64,000 nt of DNA from Arthonia radiata (taxonomy: Eukaryota > Ascomycota > Arthoniomycetes > Arthoniales > Arthoniaceae): the NCBI GenBank assembly GCA_002989075.1, contig PSQN01000006.1:682001-746000 (forward strand), written 5' to 3'. The notes beneath the pieces were generated by a model that saw nothing but the letters and a program-made list of their open reading frames with translations, did not search any database and was not told the DNA's origin. The position numbers were made by a program, and so were the translations under genes. Positions 36,669 to 51,100 of this stretch are shown here, piece by piece (position 1 is the stretch's first letter; each line of letters begins with the position of its first letter).

Positions 36669-37594
36669 TTAGCACCCGTCCTTCACCACCTGTACGATGC
36701 TCCAAGCTGCCTTCACCGGTTCTCCCGGCTGCTTGCCGCTCATCTTGTTGAAGTTCTGAAGCGTCGAATCGACTGCGGTGTCTTTGTAGGCTGGGCTTAG
36801 ACCGATTTTGTTGGGTACGTAGACGCCCAGGAAATTGGTGCGGAATGCCCCCGGCTCAACGATCAGAACGCGAACGCCGAAAGGCTCGATCTCTTGGAAC
36901 AGAATCTCGGACCAGCCTTTGGTTGTCAGCTGTTGTCTACTTCATTGCACAATGGCACAAGGCGTCAATATTTCGGATGATGTACGGTAACACACCTTCC
37001 AAGGCAAACTTCGAGGCCGAATACATGCCACCAGAAGGTAGGCCAGTCTGTCCAACAACGCTTGAAATGTTGACGATAGTCCCTATGCTACGGGCACGCA
37101 TGCCTGGTAATAACGCCTGTGCCAGGAACAGAGGACCGTAGACGTTAGTGTTGAGCTGGGCGTGGATCTCATCTTCTCTATTGCAAGCGCACGGTTAGCC
37201 GTTGATTGTAGGCGCTGCCTCAATGCAGGCGAAATAGCAATGACCGGTGTCATGCAACGTACTCGAAGTCTTCCACAGCGCCCAGCAGCGAATACCCTGC
37301 ATTGTTCACCAGTACATCCACTCGGCCGTGTATATCCTCAGCTTGCTTTGCTACGGCCTTCACTGCTGCAGATCCCTTCGACACATTAAGCTCAAGGACC
37401 TGTGCGCCCGCTGCTTCAAGGCTCTTCACAGCATCGGCAGACTTGACCTTGCTGCGGACGGTGCCGATTACGAGAGCCCCCGATGCTAAGGCTGCGAGCG
37501 CAATCTCGTGACCGAAGCCTCCTGAAGAGGTTCCCGTGATGAGATAGACCGGATGATCAGCCATGGTCTGGGAAAGGCTTTTTGCTAGGGGCAC
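36669..37594 (-). CDS. Short-chain dehydrogenase/reductase
   Basis: Three exons on the minus strand: 37594-37263, 37177-36996 and 36916-36669. The introns are 85 bp (GTACGT...TAG, branch GCTAAC) and 79 bp (GTGTGT...AAG, branch GCTGAC). The product is 253 residues. Cofactor loop TGTSSGGFG lies near residue 19, NNAG in the middle, NISS before the active site, and catalytic YSASK in exon 2. This is a classical SDR of the fungal oxidoreductase type; the substrate cannot be told. A second Met (MADHPVYLITG) is an equally plausible start. The annotated stop TAA at 36671-36669 comes early. A 37-codon open tail in another frame continues to 36556 and reads like a normal SDR C-terminus (GRDCLRRVEAKIKS, ending AEKTDY), so the true end is uncertain. 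Confidence 0.85.
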
Positions 37595-38859
37595 ATTTGT
37601 TCGTGTCTGGTAGACATAAATGAGGGATGCTGCCCTCTAATTAGTCGTCGTTCCGTCGGACATTGGCGGTGATAGTCGTTACGACCGTCTCGCCATATCG
37701 CATAGACTGGACTATACGGCGGAAAGACGCTTGATCGTCTGCAACTCGGGGAATGGCTGTTCTGAGGATGAAGTGTCGCGGCTTGCAGTTTTGGGGAAGA
37801 GGTGTCGGCGCAGCCTCCTCTGGACTTCGTTCAGCCGCTAAACAAAGCGTTTTATTGGGCGCCAGCGTGCTTGCCATCAGGCATTGCTTCAGAGGCATAT
37901 GATGAGATGCGTGTGTACTCTAACATGATTACACGTCCCCCTGGAGGTAGTAACATAACCGGTCAGGCGCAAGAAGCGGTGAAGATGTTACGGAGACCGC
38001 ACATCTTATTCTCTTGCCCCTCATTGAAATGGCTACCTTGCTAAGCCCTCTAAGAATAAATCGCTTGCTGAATCTTGTCGTCTGGTCCGGCTAGGCCTAA
38101 AGATCGACATGAACGGAAGTGCAAGGTGCGGTCGAATACCACAATGCGCGATATGCGTCAATGGATTGAGGGACGGTCGAAAAGTCTCGACCATGCTATA
38201 CTCGCAGCTCCTGGTGTCTAACAGCCATTGCGCTCTGATGCCTTCTTACTGGCTGTGTTCAGGCAAGCGTTCTGACAGCACAACTAGAGGCAGAGCAATT
38301 TTGAAGTGCAAACAGCATGCGATCTACCCTCCAGGACAACAAGCGATGCGGTCTCACTGAACGTCGTAACGTGGCCTCAATAGAGTCCTGCCACGTCAAG
38401 AACTAAGATGTGCAGAATGTCTTCATTGAGTTGGGCATGCATGCGCTCCCTCGGAAAATGAAGAAAAAGTGGGCAAATCGCCGTACTGCGGGCGTGGATG
38501 GCTTGTGCAAGCTTGTATCGATGATCACGTGAGTATGCTCACACAGAATACACGGATCCCTGGGAAATACATCAGCGCTTGGCCGCGTGCATGAGCCTAG
38601 TGACAGGTCTGTTTCGATGTCGATACATAGTAAAGGTGGAAAGGGAGCGATGGTTCAGGAGAAATCAGGATTTGGGACACATAGGGAGAGAGCACAAGTG
38701 AGCGGCACTATCTCTTGCCAAGCACGCCAAGAGAACGCGAAAAAGAGCGCTAAGCCAGATAGACGCGTAGAGTGCGACGCGTCTCTCTCTGCTCCTCTTT
38801 GCTCCTCGTTCCCCCAATTGATACAGCATCACCCTGACAGACACGGATATATCACTGCC
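37595..38859. other. Shared upstream region of the SDR gene (minus) and MCM3 (plus)
   Basis: Divergent intergenic DNA. No convincing gene: an 85-codon minus frame (37641-37898) has no known domain. The right end holds the MCM3 promoter with two ACGCGT boxes and a CT-rich stretch (38781-38815). Confidence 0.6.
38763..38782 (+). promoter_or_regulatory. Pair of MluI cell-cycle boxes (ACGCGT) upstream of MCM3
   Basis: ACGCGT occurs at 38763-38768 and again at 38777-38782, 97 and 83 bases before the MCM3 start codon, followed by a CT-rich tract. In yeasts ACGCGT is the binding site of the MBF complex (Mbp1/Swi6), which drives G1/S transcription of replication genes, MCM genes among them. Two copies this close to a replication gene are unlikely to be chance; that they act here is inference. 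Confidence 0.7.
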
Positions 38860-41898
<3,039 letters not shown>

Positions 41899-42574
41899 AC
41901 CGTGCACAGTCATTGGCGTTTGGGTGATGCAAGGGGATGGGGTAAGCAACGGTGTTAGACTTATGGCTGTATGCGATACGAAAGATCACGGGGTCCGCAC
42001 ACAAATGAAGCATCCTGATTGCTGTGAAGCTTACTGTGTTGAGATTGCAACTTGCAAGTCAGAGCTGCAACTCATTCCAAATTAGAGTAACGGATAGAGT
42101 GCTGTTCTGCCGTTGTCATTGCTTTGCTGCGCCGTGCCATTGTTGGTGCACGTGTTTCAGCACCAGGCGACGGGGAGGATGGGGGAGTCCGAAGGAACAG
42201 TGACCAGGATGATGAGTGGAGTGGACTCGAGACTCGAGCTGTGAGAGGTGGCTTGGAGCGAGGCAAGACTCGATCACCTTCCCGTTCCTCGACCCGCGGG
42301 CCTGGCTAGCCCCGATCCGATCGCAGATGCGGTGAGATATACCGCTTTCGGCAATACTCTATCTTGCTTGACATTGGCTCGCCCGGTTCATCTCGTCACA
42401 CAAGTATTGATTTCTGAGATTTCGAGGCGTGCCAACAACTTAGTACTAATCTTTCCTTGATCCCGTCCTTTTACCTTTATCTGCTTCTTCACCTTCGGAA
42501 TCCTTGTTCCTTTTGAGCTCTGAGAATCTTGTGTTGCCGCTCCCCACAACCACAACTCTTGATTGTCAACGGAG
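41899..42574. other. Intergenic region between MCM3 and the sugar transporter
   Basis: No coding frame with support. It must hold the MCM3 terminator and the transporter promoter and leader; just before the start codon it is rich in T and C (42450-42560). No specific regulatory site is claimed. Confidence 0.6.
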
Positions 42575-44486
42575 ATGGCACCGCGTCTCGGACTCAGAGG
42601 GCGCAAGCTCACCAGCCTCATAAGCGTCGTCTCTGGCATCTGTTTCTTGTGCGTGGCCTGTCCCATTCCCCGGCGTTGGCAAAATCGTTCGTGACAGCTA
42701 ACCGTGGTGCGCAGTCTGTTCGGCTACGATCAAGCTGACTTTGGTGGCCTCCTCACGCTCGCCAACTTCCGCGAGAGCTTCTCACAGCTCGACACCGTCC
42801 TCAATCCCACCAGCAGAAGCACTGCGCTCGTGCAGGGCATTACCAACGCTTCATGGAATTTGGGCTGCATCATCAGCGCGGTGTCAACAATCTGGCTTGG
42901 TAGCTACCTCGGAAGGCGCAAGACCATCTTCGTGGGCCTCTCGTTCCTCATACTCGGCGAGATCATTCAAACATCGTCCTACAGCTTGGGACAGCTCATT
43001 GCTGGCCGACTGATTGCCGGCATTGGTGAGTGTCTCACTGGCGCAAAACGGTGTCCTGTGTAGATGACCTAACGGATAACCAGGCAATGGCTTCAACACC
43101 GCTGCAGTCCCGGCATATCAAGCGGAGACTACTCGCGCTCACAAGCGTGGAACGCATCTCATGATCTCCGGAGCTTGTATCGCCGCTGGAGCTACCCTCG
43201 CATATTGGCTCGACTTTGCGTTTGCGTACACCGACCCCAGCTCAGCCTCCTGGCGCGTTCCAATAGCATTCCAGCTGTTACTCGCAGTGCCGTGTCTATT
43301 GGCGCTCATAGTTCTGCCCGAATCACCTCGATGGCTTATCCTGACAGGGCGCGCCGACGAAGCCCTCAAGACCTTAGGCGCCCTCTATGATGTGGATGCA
43401 GAAGACCCATATGTCTACAAGGAATTCGTCGCCATCAAAGACAGTATGCTCAAAGTCAGTTCGAGTAGCTTCAGCGACGTTTTTTCACAAGGTTCTACGC
43501 GCCACCTACATCGGACGATCCTCGCCTGCCTCATCCAAGCATTCCAACAGATCAGCGGTATCAACCTCATCATTCAATACATCGCCTTCATCCTCTTCAC
43601 ACAATTAGGCTTCGAGGGCTGGACCGCGCGCCTGCTCGCCGCCTGCCTCGGTACTGAGAGCTTGATTGCCAGCATCGTACCTGTCGTCGGTATCGACAAC
43701 TTCTGGGGTCGCCGATCTCTCCTCGTCTTCGGCTCAGTCGGCATGTGTCTCTCTTTGGTCATCGTCACGGTCATGGCGTGGCTGCAAGGCGACGCCGGTC
43801 AAGCAGCAGGCACTGTCTTCATCTTCGTCTACGTGACGTTCTTTGTCATTGGCTGGCAAGGCATGGCATGGCTGTACAGCGTTGAGGTCGTGCCTCTGAA
43901 GATTCGCGGTCCAGCCACAGCCCTGTCGACCGCAGTCAACTGGCTTATGAACTTTTGGGTGGTGCTGATTACACCCATCGCCTTCCACGACATCGGCTGG
44001 AAAACTTTCCTGATCTTCGTGGTCTTCAACGCGCTCATTGCTCCGTGCGTATACCTGTTCTTCCCTGAGTGCGCATACCGGACTCTGGAAGAGATGGATG
44101 TGATCTTCCATGCGGCCTCGTTGAGCAAGACGCCCTACACGACCGTTGTGCGTGACTCACGCGAAGCGCCGTTGTGGTATGGTCGAAATGGAGAAAAGGA
44201 CTTCGACTACGAGACGAGTGACTGGCACCGAAGTAAAGTTCGATTCAGCAACGAGGTCAACTCTGATTCTTCGCACTCTTACAGCTCGTCACAAGAAAAG
44301 GACACGAGTTCGTCGCAAGACAAAGAATTGAAGAAGACGAACAGCGATAGCGATGACGAGGGGGGCATGAGCGCGCTGCCTTATATGCAACCGCAGAGAG
44401 GCTTGGCCAATCGCAACGACATGCCTGCAGGGCACCCGAATTGGTGGCAGGCTGGGAGAGAGAGTCGCTCGTCTGGGAGAGCCTGA
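42575..44486 (+). CDS. MFS sugar transporter (sugar porter family)
   Basis: Three exons (42575-42648, 42715-43025, 43084-44486) with introns of 66 and 58 bp give 595 residues in a plasma-membrane, 12-helix hexose/polyol-type porter. Landmarks: LFGYDQADFGG at the end of helix 1, GRRKTIFVG in loop 2-3, RLIAGIGNGF, PESPRWL near residue 206, QQISGINLIIQY in helix 7, and WLYSVEVVPLKIRG. The C-terminal tail, from about residue 465, is long, hydrophilic and rich in Ser/Glu/Asp (SSSQEKDTSSSQDKE), so probably cytosolic and a candidate site for phosphorylation or ubiquitin-linked turnover. The transported sugar cannot be told. Confidence 0.93.
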
Positions 44487-45577
44487 GTGAGCGCCTGGTA
44501 TCCATGCCGGGTGGTCATTCAATATTCGAGAGTAACTATGTACGATAATATCAGGCCATGCCACGGGCTTGGCTATCAGATCGAACGACACTATCCTCGC
44601 CATGATTGGCGCGCTCGTAGAGCCAGTGTTGTCAAAGGGCAGTGACCCCAGTCACGTCTATCAATGCCGCGCATGTGAGCAGCACCCGTAGCAGGCTCGT
44701 CCTGAATCGCGATAATGAGGCCGCGAGCCTTGGCTTGGAGCTCGCCATGTGTTCTGACAACGCTGCCTGTGTGAACATCGTAGGAAATCAATATCAGAGT
44801 GACTCCACAACATACCATTCGAGATTGACAGACCTACAGCCCCAAGAGAGTACAAGGTTCCGTGGTACGGCTCCGCCTGATCACCGCCCGCCCGTCACCC
44901 TTGCCCAATCCAGACCAGGTCTGGTCTAGCGCTGCCAAAAGCGCCAGTCGTGCTCGCCATCTTACTCGTGACAGTGCAATCTCGCGACCCACCAGAAGAG
45001 ACATCTGAGAAGCTTCTGAATGGCGGGTGGGTTGTTTCCAACACGGTTTACTTGCCAAGCCAGGACGAAGCTCCCAGAGCTAGGAGCAGCTGCATACGAC
45101 TTACGGGCACCAAGGATACAGTTTCCAGAATTTCCAGCACAGACGCGGCGGAAAAAGCGGTCCGTCGGCGTTGCTCCGAGATCACGCTGCCATAAAAATT
45201 AAGGCGAGGCAATGAGGTAACATTCGCGGCATCTGGGTGGGCGAAAGGGCCAGAAAAGACGAGTGAGAAGTCTTTCTCCGCGCATGTGGGCTGCTTTGCC
45301 GACGTTGCAATACATGCAGGTACTTGGAGATAAGGCGCGTCGCTTACCGACACAGTACCTGCTTCGTAATTGGGGAGGGCAGCCTTTTTCTGTGATCCAA
45401 CACCATCCTTGCCGCTCCTGGAACTCTTCCTCCAGCCCGGCCACTGTATCATCCTCCTGACTGCGTTTCAACGCTCCACTTCTTTCCCAAACCTTTCATA
45501 TTCGAGCATGCGCTTGTTCCTTACTGCACTGCGATCCAGTCAGATTCCGACTCTTGTAGTTGCGGCGTTCAATCGCC
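44487..45577. other. Intergenic region, no gene recognised
   Basis: Between the sugar porter and the rhodopsin-domain gene. Open frames of up to 134 codons (minus 45048-45452) overlap others on both strands and match nothing I know. Confidence 0.55.
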
Positions 45578-47180
45578 ATGGCAAGCCTACCGCCTGAGGA
45601 GGTTGCCTACCAACAAGCGCACCTATATGAGGATCATCACAATGACCTGGGTAAGTCTCAGAGCAGCCGCGCATTTCGTTCTGTGCCTCAAAAGTCCTTG
45701 TCAGGCAGCTGAAGCGCTGGCGCTGCCCTAGAGCACTTTGTTTGGAACTCCATCCAACTCCAGAACAGGCTGTGCTGACATCACCCTTCTAGGCGCCTTT
45801 TTCACCGTTTGCATTGTTCTTTCTGCCGCGTGCGTCGTGACGAGAGTATGGTCCAGGAGACTTACAGACTCTGGTCTGGCGCGGGATGACTATTGCTTCC
45901 TCGTTGGCGCAGTAGGTCCTGAGTTTTCGGCATTGCGATCGCGCAGTCTTGCTGACGTATGCTAGATCCTTGCAATAGGCTCATTCTGCGTACTGGACAT
46001 CTATAGTAAGTCTGACCTGCATACTGTGCATCTCAGGATGACTTGCCGGCCCATTGTTAGAGCCGATTAGCAGAGCCTCAGCCCAGCATCAGCAAAGGTG
46101 CAAGTCCCAGTGTTCTTAGCTACGCCAGCTTCTTAGGGATGCTGCGACAGTCATCGTGGTTGACCCAAGGTGATACATCTGCGCTACATACTGTGAGCTC
46201 AATTGCGATACATGCTTCTGGCGGCAACCCATCCTGAGATGCACAGTAAACATATACCTCGTCTCCACTAAACGTTATTGTAGCTTGGAAAGCTGGCCTC
46301 GGCCTGCATTGGATAGCCCTCACGCCCGCTCAAATGAAGCTCTTTCCAAAGGTTAGTACAACCAAGCGACGGCGAAGCATGTATGTTAACTCTGTGAAAG
46401 CTCAACTACGCCTACAACATACTGAACGTCATCTGCTATCCTATCATCAAGATCTCCATCCTGCTCCTATACCTCCGTATCTTCATTCAACATCGGTTCC
46501 GACAAGCAGTCTGGGGTTCTATCGCCTTTGTTACCATGTATTGCATCGCCATCACCTTGAGCGGCGTGTTCACGTGTTGGCCCATCAAAGCGTTCTGGGA
46601 TACGACTGTGACACCGCGGTACTGCATTGACTCAACAAAGTGGAGCTACAGCCAGGCTGCTCTGAATGTCTTTACGGACCTACTCATCCTGGTGTTGCCA
46701 GTGCCTGTAGTGTGGTCACTGCGCGTGAGCACCAAGAGGAGGGTCGCCATCTCAATACTGTTCCTGGTTGGCGGATTGTGAGTGCTATAGTGTAGCCAAT
46801 TCGGAGAGCGGTGGTACTGACTTGGCTTCAGAACATTCATAATCAGCTGCGTCCGCATACACTGGTACTTACAGTTCAACCCGAACGACGCATCATGTGA
46901 GTGCCACGCTGCACACGGCGCACAGCCAGCAGACTGATGCAAAGTAGACTCTTTCATTAACGACGGCTACGGAACCGCATCAGAAGTGACTTTGGGTATC
47001 ATCTGTGCTTGCGCCGCAACTTGGCGCCCCTTGTCGCTCCGAGCTCGCAACAACGCGTCTCACCTCTACTCTCATCTCAGCAGCCGATCTTCGCTCTTGA
47101 GAAAGATGTCCGGAAGGACCAGCGAACAGTCAACGGAAGTGCAGTCGAGCCAAAAATATAGCGGCAGCGCACCGGAATGA
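45578..47180 (+). CDS. Integral membrane protein with fungal rhodopsin-like domain
   Basis: Seven exons (45578-45650, 45793-45911, 45966-46005, 46284-46351, 46401-46777, 46832-46896, 46945-47180), all GT-AG and in consistent phase, give 325 residues. The pattern is that of the seven-helix rhodopsin-domain family abundant in filamentous ascomycetes (Pth11-like receptors belong to the wider group). Seen: TRVWSRR and LARDDYCFL after helix 1, NVICYPIIKISILLLYLRIF, a CWP motif (FTCWPIKAFWD), and NVFTDLLILVLPVPVVW. Near the end is VTLGIICACAATWRPL, followed by a Ser-rich cytosolic tail. There is no CFEM domain. Intron 1 (45651-45792) is introner-like; intron 3 (46006-46283) is unusually long at 278 bp and might hide an unrecognised exon. 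Ligand unknown. Confidence 0.85.
45651..45792 (+). other. Introner-like intron (142 bp)
   Basis: Starts GTAAGTCTCAGAGCAG, has the core GCTGAAGCGCTGGCG 53 nt from the donor (core block from 45704), and ends GGCTGTGCTGACATCACCCTTCTAG-like, with the CTGAC branch site inside the shared block. It matches the introns at 50061 and 54341 in other genes. Confidence 0.8.
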
Positions 47181-48109
47181 CGACAAAGGCAGCTCGAGAT
47201 TGAGGTCACACGAATGGAACTCTATAAGAGCACGCCTTCCCTGCGCCACGATCGACGAGATGACGACTGAGACGCCTGACTCTGCATGCGAAAGGCAGCG
47301 AGCGCACACGCATTACATGAAGGACCGACGTGTGCGGCAAGAGCATCTTTGAGCCCACCAGTGGAACGAAAAAGCCATGAGAAGAGCCGCTGCACAAGTT
47401 CGGACGGTTCGCGGTTTTGTTGAATGGTTGCGATGCCAGCCTCCTGACTCGGGTGCGAACGGGTCGTATCACTGTCGCTCTTGCGCATGTGCTTGACGCA
47501 TCCTTGTGCGCTCAACATGCGTCTGAACCGGTAATCAACGCTTCAACGGAAATTGGGACTTGATCACTGCGAGCAGCAAGTATTTAGGAAAGCCAGTCAT
47601 GGATATGTACGTAGAGGCGGGGCGTTTGAGAGATGCAAGAGGCTCGAGCAGATCCGATAGGTGCCTTGGGCACACTAGATACGATGGCTAGGGGGAGTGC
47701 TGGAAGCGTCTGGGCAGCTAAGGCGTGGCCGGCTTGACTGCCTCGAGAAGAAATTCTTTACATGTGGGGATGCTGAGTGGTTGAGTCATGAAGCGGCCGT
47801 GTTGCTGCGCAGTGCAAAGAGCGGAGTGATTTGGTTGGGGTGGCTCTGGTCGTCTCGAGCGGTACCTCGCGGAGGCAGTGTGATCTCTTATTGAATTACG
47901 TCTATATTCCTACGCGTGCTCGCGATCAAGAGTCGAAAGCTCACTGTCGCCGGCATCTCGTCACGGGGTTCCTCTTTGGGACAGAAGCCGGGCCCGCACC
48001 TTGACTTTGGTCGTACATTACGCTTACCAATCATTAAACTGAAGCTGCCTCTCTTCTTCAAAATGGGCCCTCTTCTTTCTAATCACGATAGAATCCCTCA
48101 AATCGTGCC
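47181..48109. other. Intergenic region, no gene recognised
   Basis: Holds the end of the rhodopsin-domain gene and the upstream region of the monooxygenase. Minus frames of 88-98 codons (47206-47518) overlap in two frames and have no recognisable domain. Confidence 0.55.
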
Positions 48110-51100
48110 ATGAAATCCGTCGCAGTTGTCGGGGGCGGGCCTGGCGGCCTTGTCGCAGCCAAAACCCTATTGCACGTATGTCTTGTTGTCCACACGTTCT
48201 GTTCTGAAGCCGCTTTGTGGTCCAGAAGACACCGTACTGACATCTTGATATCAAAGTATAAAGACTCGCCTTTTAAGGTCACAGTGTTTGAGAAAGCCGA
48301 CAAACTCGGCGGACTGTGGAACTTGCAAAAGGGCGGTGACGGCAAGAATGGCTTTCTGAGCCCCGAGACTCCTACCAACCTTTCCAAGTTCACAGTCAGC
48401 TTTTCAGACCTCTCGTGGGACTCCGTTAAGCTGGGGTTGGAGGAGTCCAGTAGCCGGGGTAAGCATGAATACTCACGAGTACCAATGTTTCCGAAGGCGT
48501 GGATGGCTGGGCAGTACCTCGAGCTTTATGCGGATAGATATAAGATTAGGTGAGTCTACAGCATACGCATGGTCTTCTTTCTGGTCTTGCAAGAGGCTTG
48601 CTGCGGTTGGCATACTGGCACTGCAAGAACAAGACTGCTCCAGATCATGGAACGTCTGGCGTAGATGCTGTGCCAAACGCACCGTGCTGACACTTGATTC
48701 GGCAGGTTAGTCACAGCATCTGCTCCTTTCCTCCGCAGGTCCTCTCCAGACCCCGTCGCAGCCTTTCTCCCGGCGTCGTCGGAAAACAGTCGGTCCCCAG
48801 TATCATGTGCTGAGCGAGATTGCTGCGCGAGACCTGCGATATTGACTCATTTCATCACCTCGTAGGGAGAACATCAAATTCGGTACCGAAGTATGGCAAG
48901 TGGAACGCATCAAACATGAGGGGTCCTCCAAGTGGCGACTGAAGGCCCGTAAAGGCAGCGGAACGGACGCATCGGAACACGCCGGCATTTTTGACTATCT
49001 AATCATGGCATCCGGCTTCTTTGCCCAGCCGAGACCGCTCCCACCGTCACTGGCCCCGCCGCAGCTACCTTCTCATGTCAAGGTGATGCACAGTTCAAGA
49101 TATCGAGATATCGATGACCTCATCCCCAAGGGCTCACGCTTGCCGAAACACAACAAGATTTTGGTGATCGGTGGTGGTAACTCCTCAGGCGAAGTCGCTG
49201 GCACAGTTGCGCAGCATATATCGTCAGCGCTTCATGCCCCCGGTTCAGATAGGTAAGTTCCACAGCACTTGCACCCTCATCCCTGGGTTCTTTGGCAAAC
49301 CTGTGAATGACTCTCCTGCCCGCGCTTCTCCACGAGCTCAAGTTTCGAACCATGTGCTACCAGTGTCCTTGCTGTCCAGAACAGTCGTGCTGACATTTTG
49401 CTTGTAGGTACGTGTCAAAGCACACACCTGAGCCCTCCTCTTCTCTAGCATCCACACGGGCCCTCCTGTTCTTCGAAAATCACCATCGGATAGTTGTCTC
49501 GCCGGCGTTGCTTTGTAACGGCACTGTCATACACCTGCTCCTTGAAGTAGAAACGCTCGTCACCACAGGCTGTGCTAATGTTCCGGTCCAGGCCCGATCT
49601 TACCACAGTTGAGATCGTTCACGTAACACCACGGCCGCTCTATGATTTGCCTCCCATCGTCCCGTCGTCGTCCGGTAAAGGCTTCGTGCCTCTCGATCTT
49701 CGTCTTTATGATTTTGACTCTCGACCTGGCAAGATTGAGAGCTACGGAGGCAAAGCACCAGAAGAGGTCATGAGCGTCGTTCATGGCTTCATACGGTCTA
49801 TGATTGGTTCTGACCAGTCGGACCTAGGTGCCCCAGCACTCGTGAGCTCGGGAAAAACAACCGACGCCGCCTACGTAGCCCTTTCCGAGAACTATTCCGA
49901 GTTCGTCCGATCCGGTGTGATTGCTCCGATTCAGGGTCGTGTGACGTCCTTGGTGTGCAGCGATGGCGGTTTGAACGCCCACATTCGGGATAAGGGCAAT
50001 GAATTCCAATTAGATGGCATTGCTGCCGTCATCCACGCAAGCGGGTATTCACCAGCACCAGTAAGTGCTACAGCATTCTGCCATCTCCCCTCTGATGCCC
50101 GAATAATAGTGCCTGGGAGCTAGAGCGCTGGCGTTGCCTCCATGCGCTCTTTCAGCAACCTAGATACCACGGCCGCAATTGCTCTATCAGAGCCGTGCTG
50201 ACACATTATCCCTAGGCATTAGATTGGCTTCCAAGGGAGGTCCTCGACGCGCTCGAGTACGACGCAAAATCGCCGCGGCTACCACTCATCCTGGATATGC
50301 TCCAGACGTACAACTCATCCGTCCCAGAACTCGGCTTCATCGGCTTTTACGAAGGCCCTTACTGGGGTGTCATGGAGATGCAAGCAAGACTCCTAGCAGA
50401 GTTATGGGCGGCAAATGATATTTCACTCAAGACCAAGGATCGAGCATGCGAACATAAAGACACCTTGCGCAGCATGCGTGCTGATATGAGCGCCAAAGAT
50501 CGGCTGATCCCCCAATATTGGTACAGCGACTACTTGGCCTACATGGAAGAGACCGCCATCGATCTCGGGCTGCAGCGAAATGATCACCCGTATGAGCAGG
50601 TAAGTCTCCAAAATGCCTTTCTTGTTGCCTTTAAGAAGGGTTTCAGCTGCTGCATGGCCCACTTTGCATGCATACATCCTCTCAAAAAGCAAGTCATAGC
50701 GGTGTGTATGCTCTTCTTTGTGTTGACGTGGACTGCAGCACCAAGGCCCGACATCACCCGCACGGTACCTTTCGACTGATACATCCGCTCCTGAAGCTGC
50801 ACGCATCGTAACAGATTTGCAGCGCACTATGTCTGCCTCAAAGCACGGTGCTTTTGTTGCTCGCGCAACATTCAGAGCGCTGCAGGGCAAATGGAAGCTT
50901 CATCGGACCATTCGCAGCGCTACAGCAACGCTGCCAAGCGGTATTTTCGAGGGCGAAGCGTTGTTGAATCCTCGTTCTGCGACCAACGATGCCAACGAGG
51001 CCTTCGATCGGGAGTACCTCTACTCTGAGCAAGGAACTTTTACGCCGGATTCAGGCACCAGCATGCAAGCATCGCGTCATTATGTATATCGGTACCGCGA

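Noticed and set aside
48110-48549. Continuous reading frame through the first intron of the monooxygenase
   Set aside because: The 81-bp segment 48176-48256 is a multiple of three without a stop, but it has GTATGT, a CTGAC branch site and an AAAG acceptor, and removing it gives the expected FAD-domain spacing.
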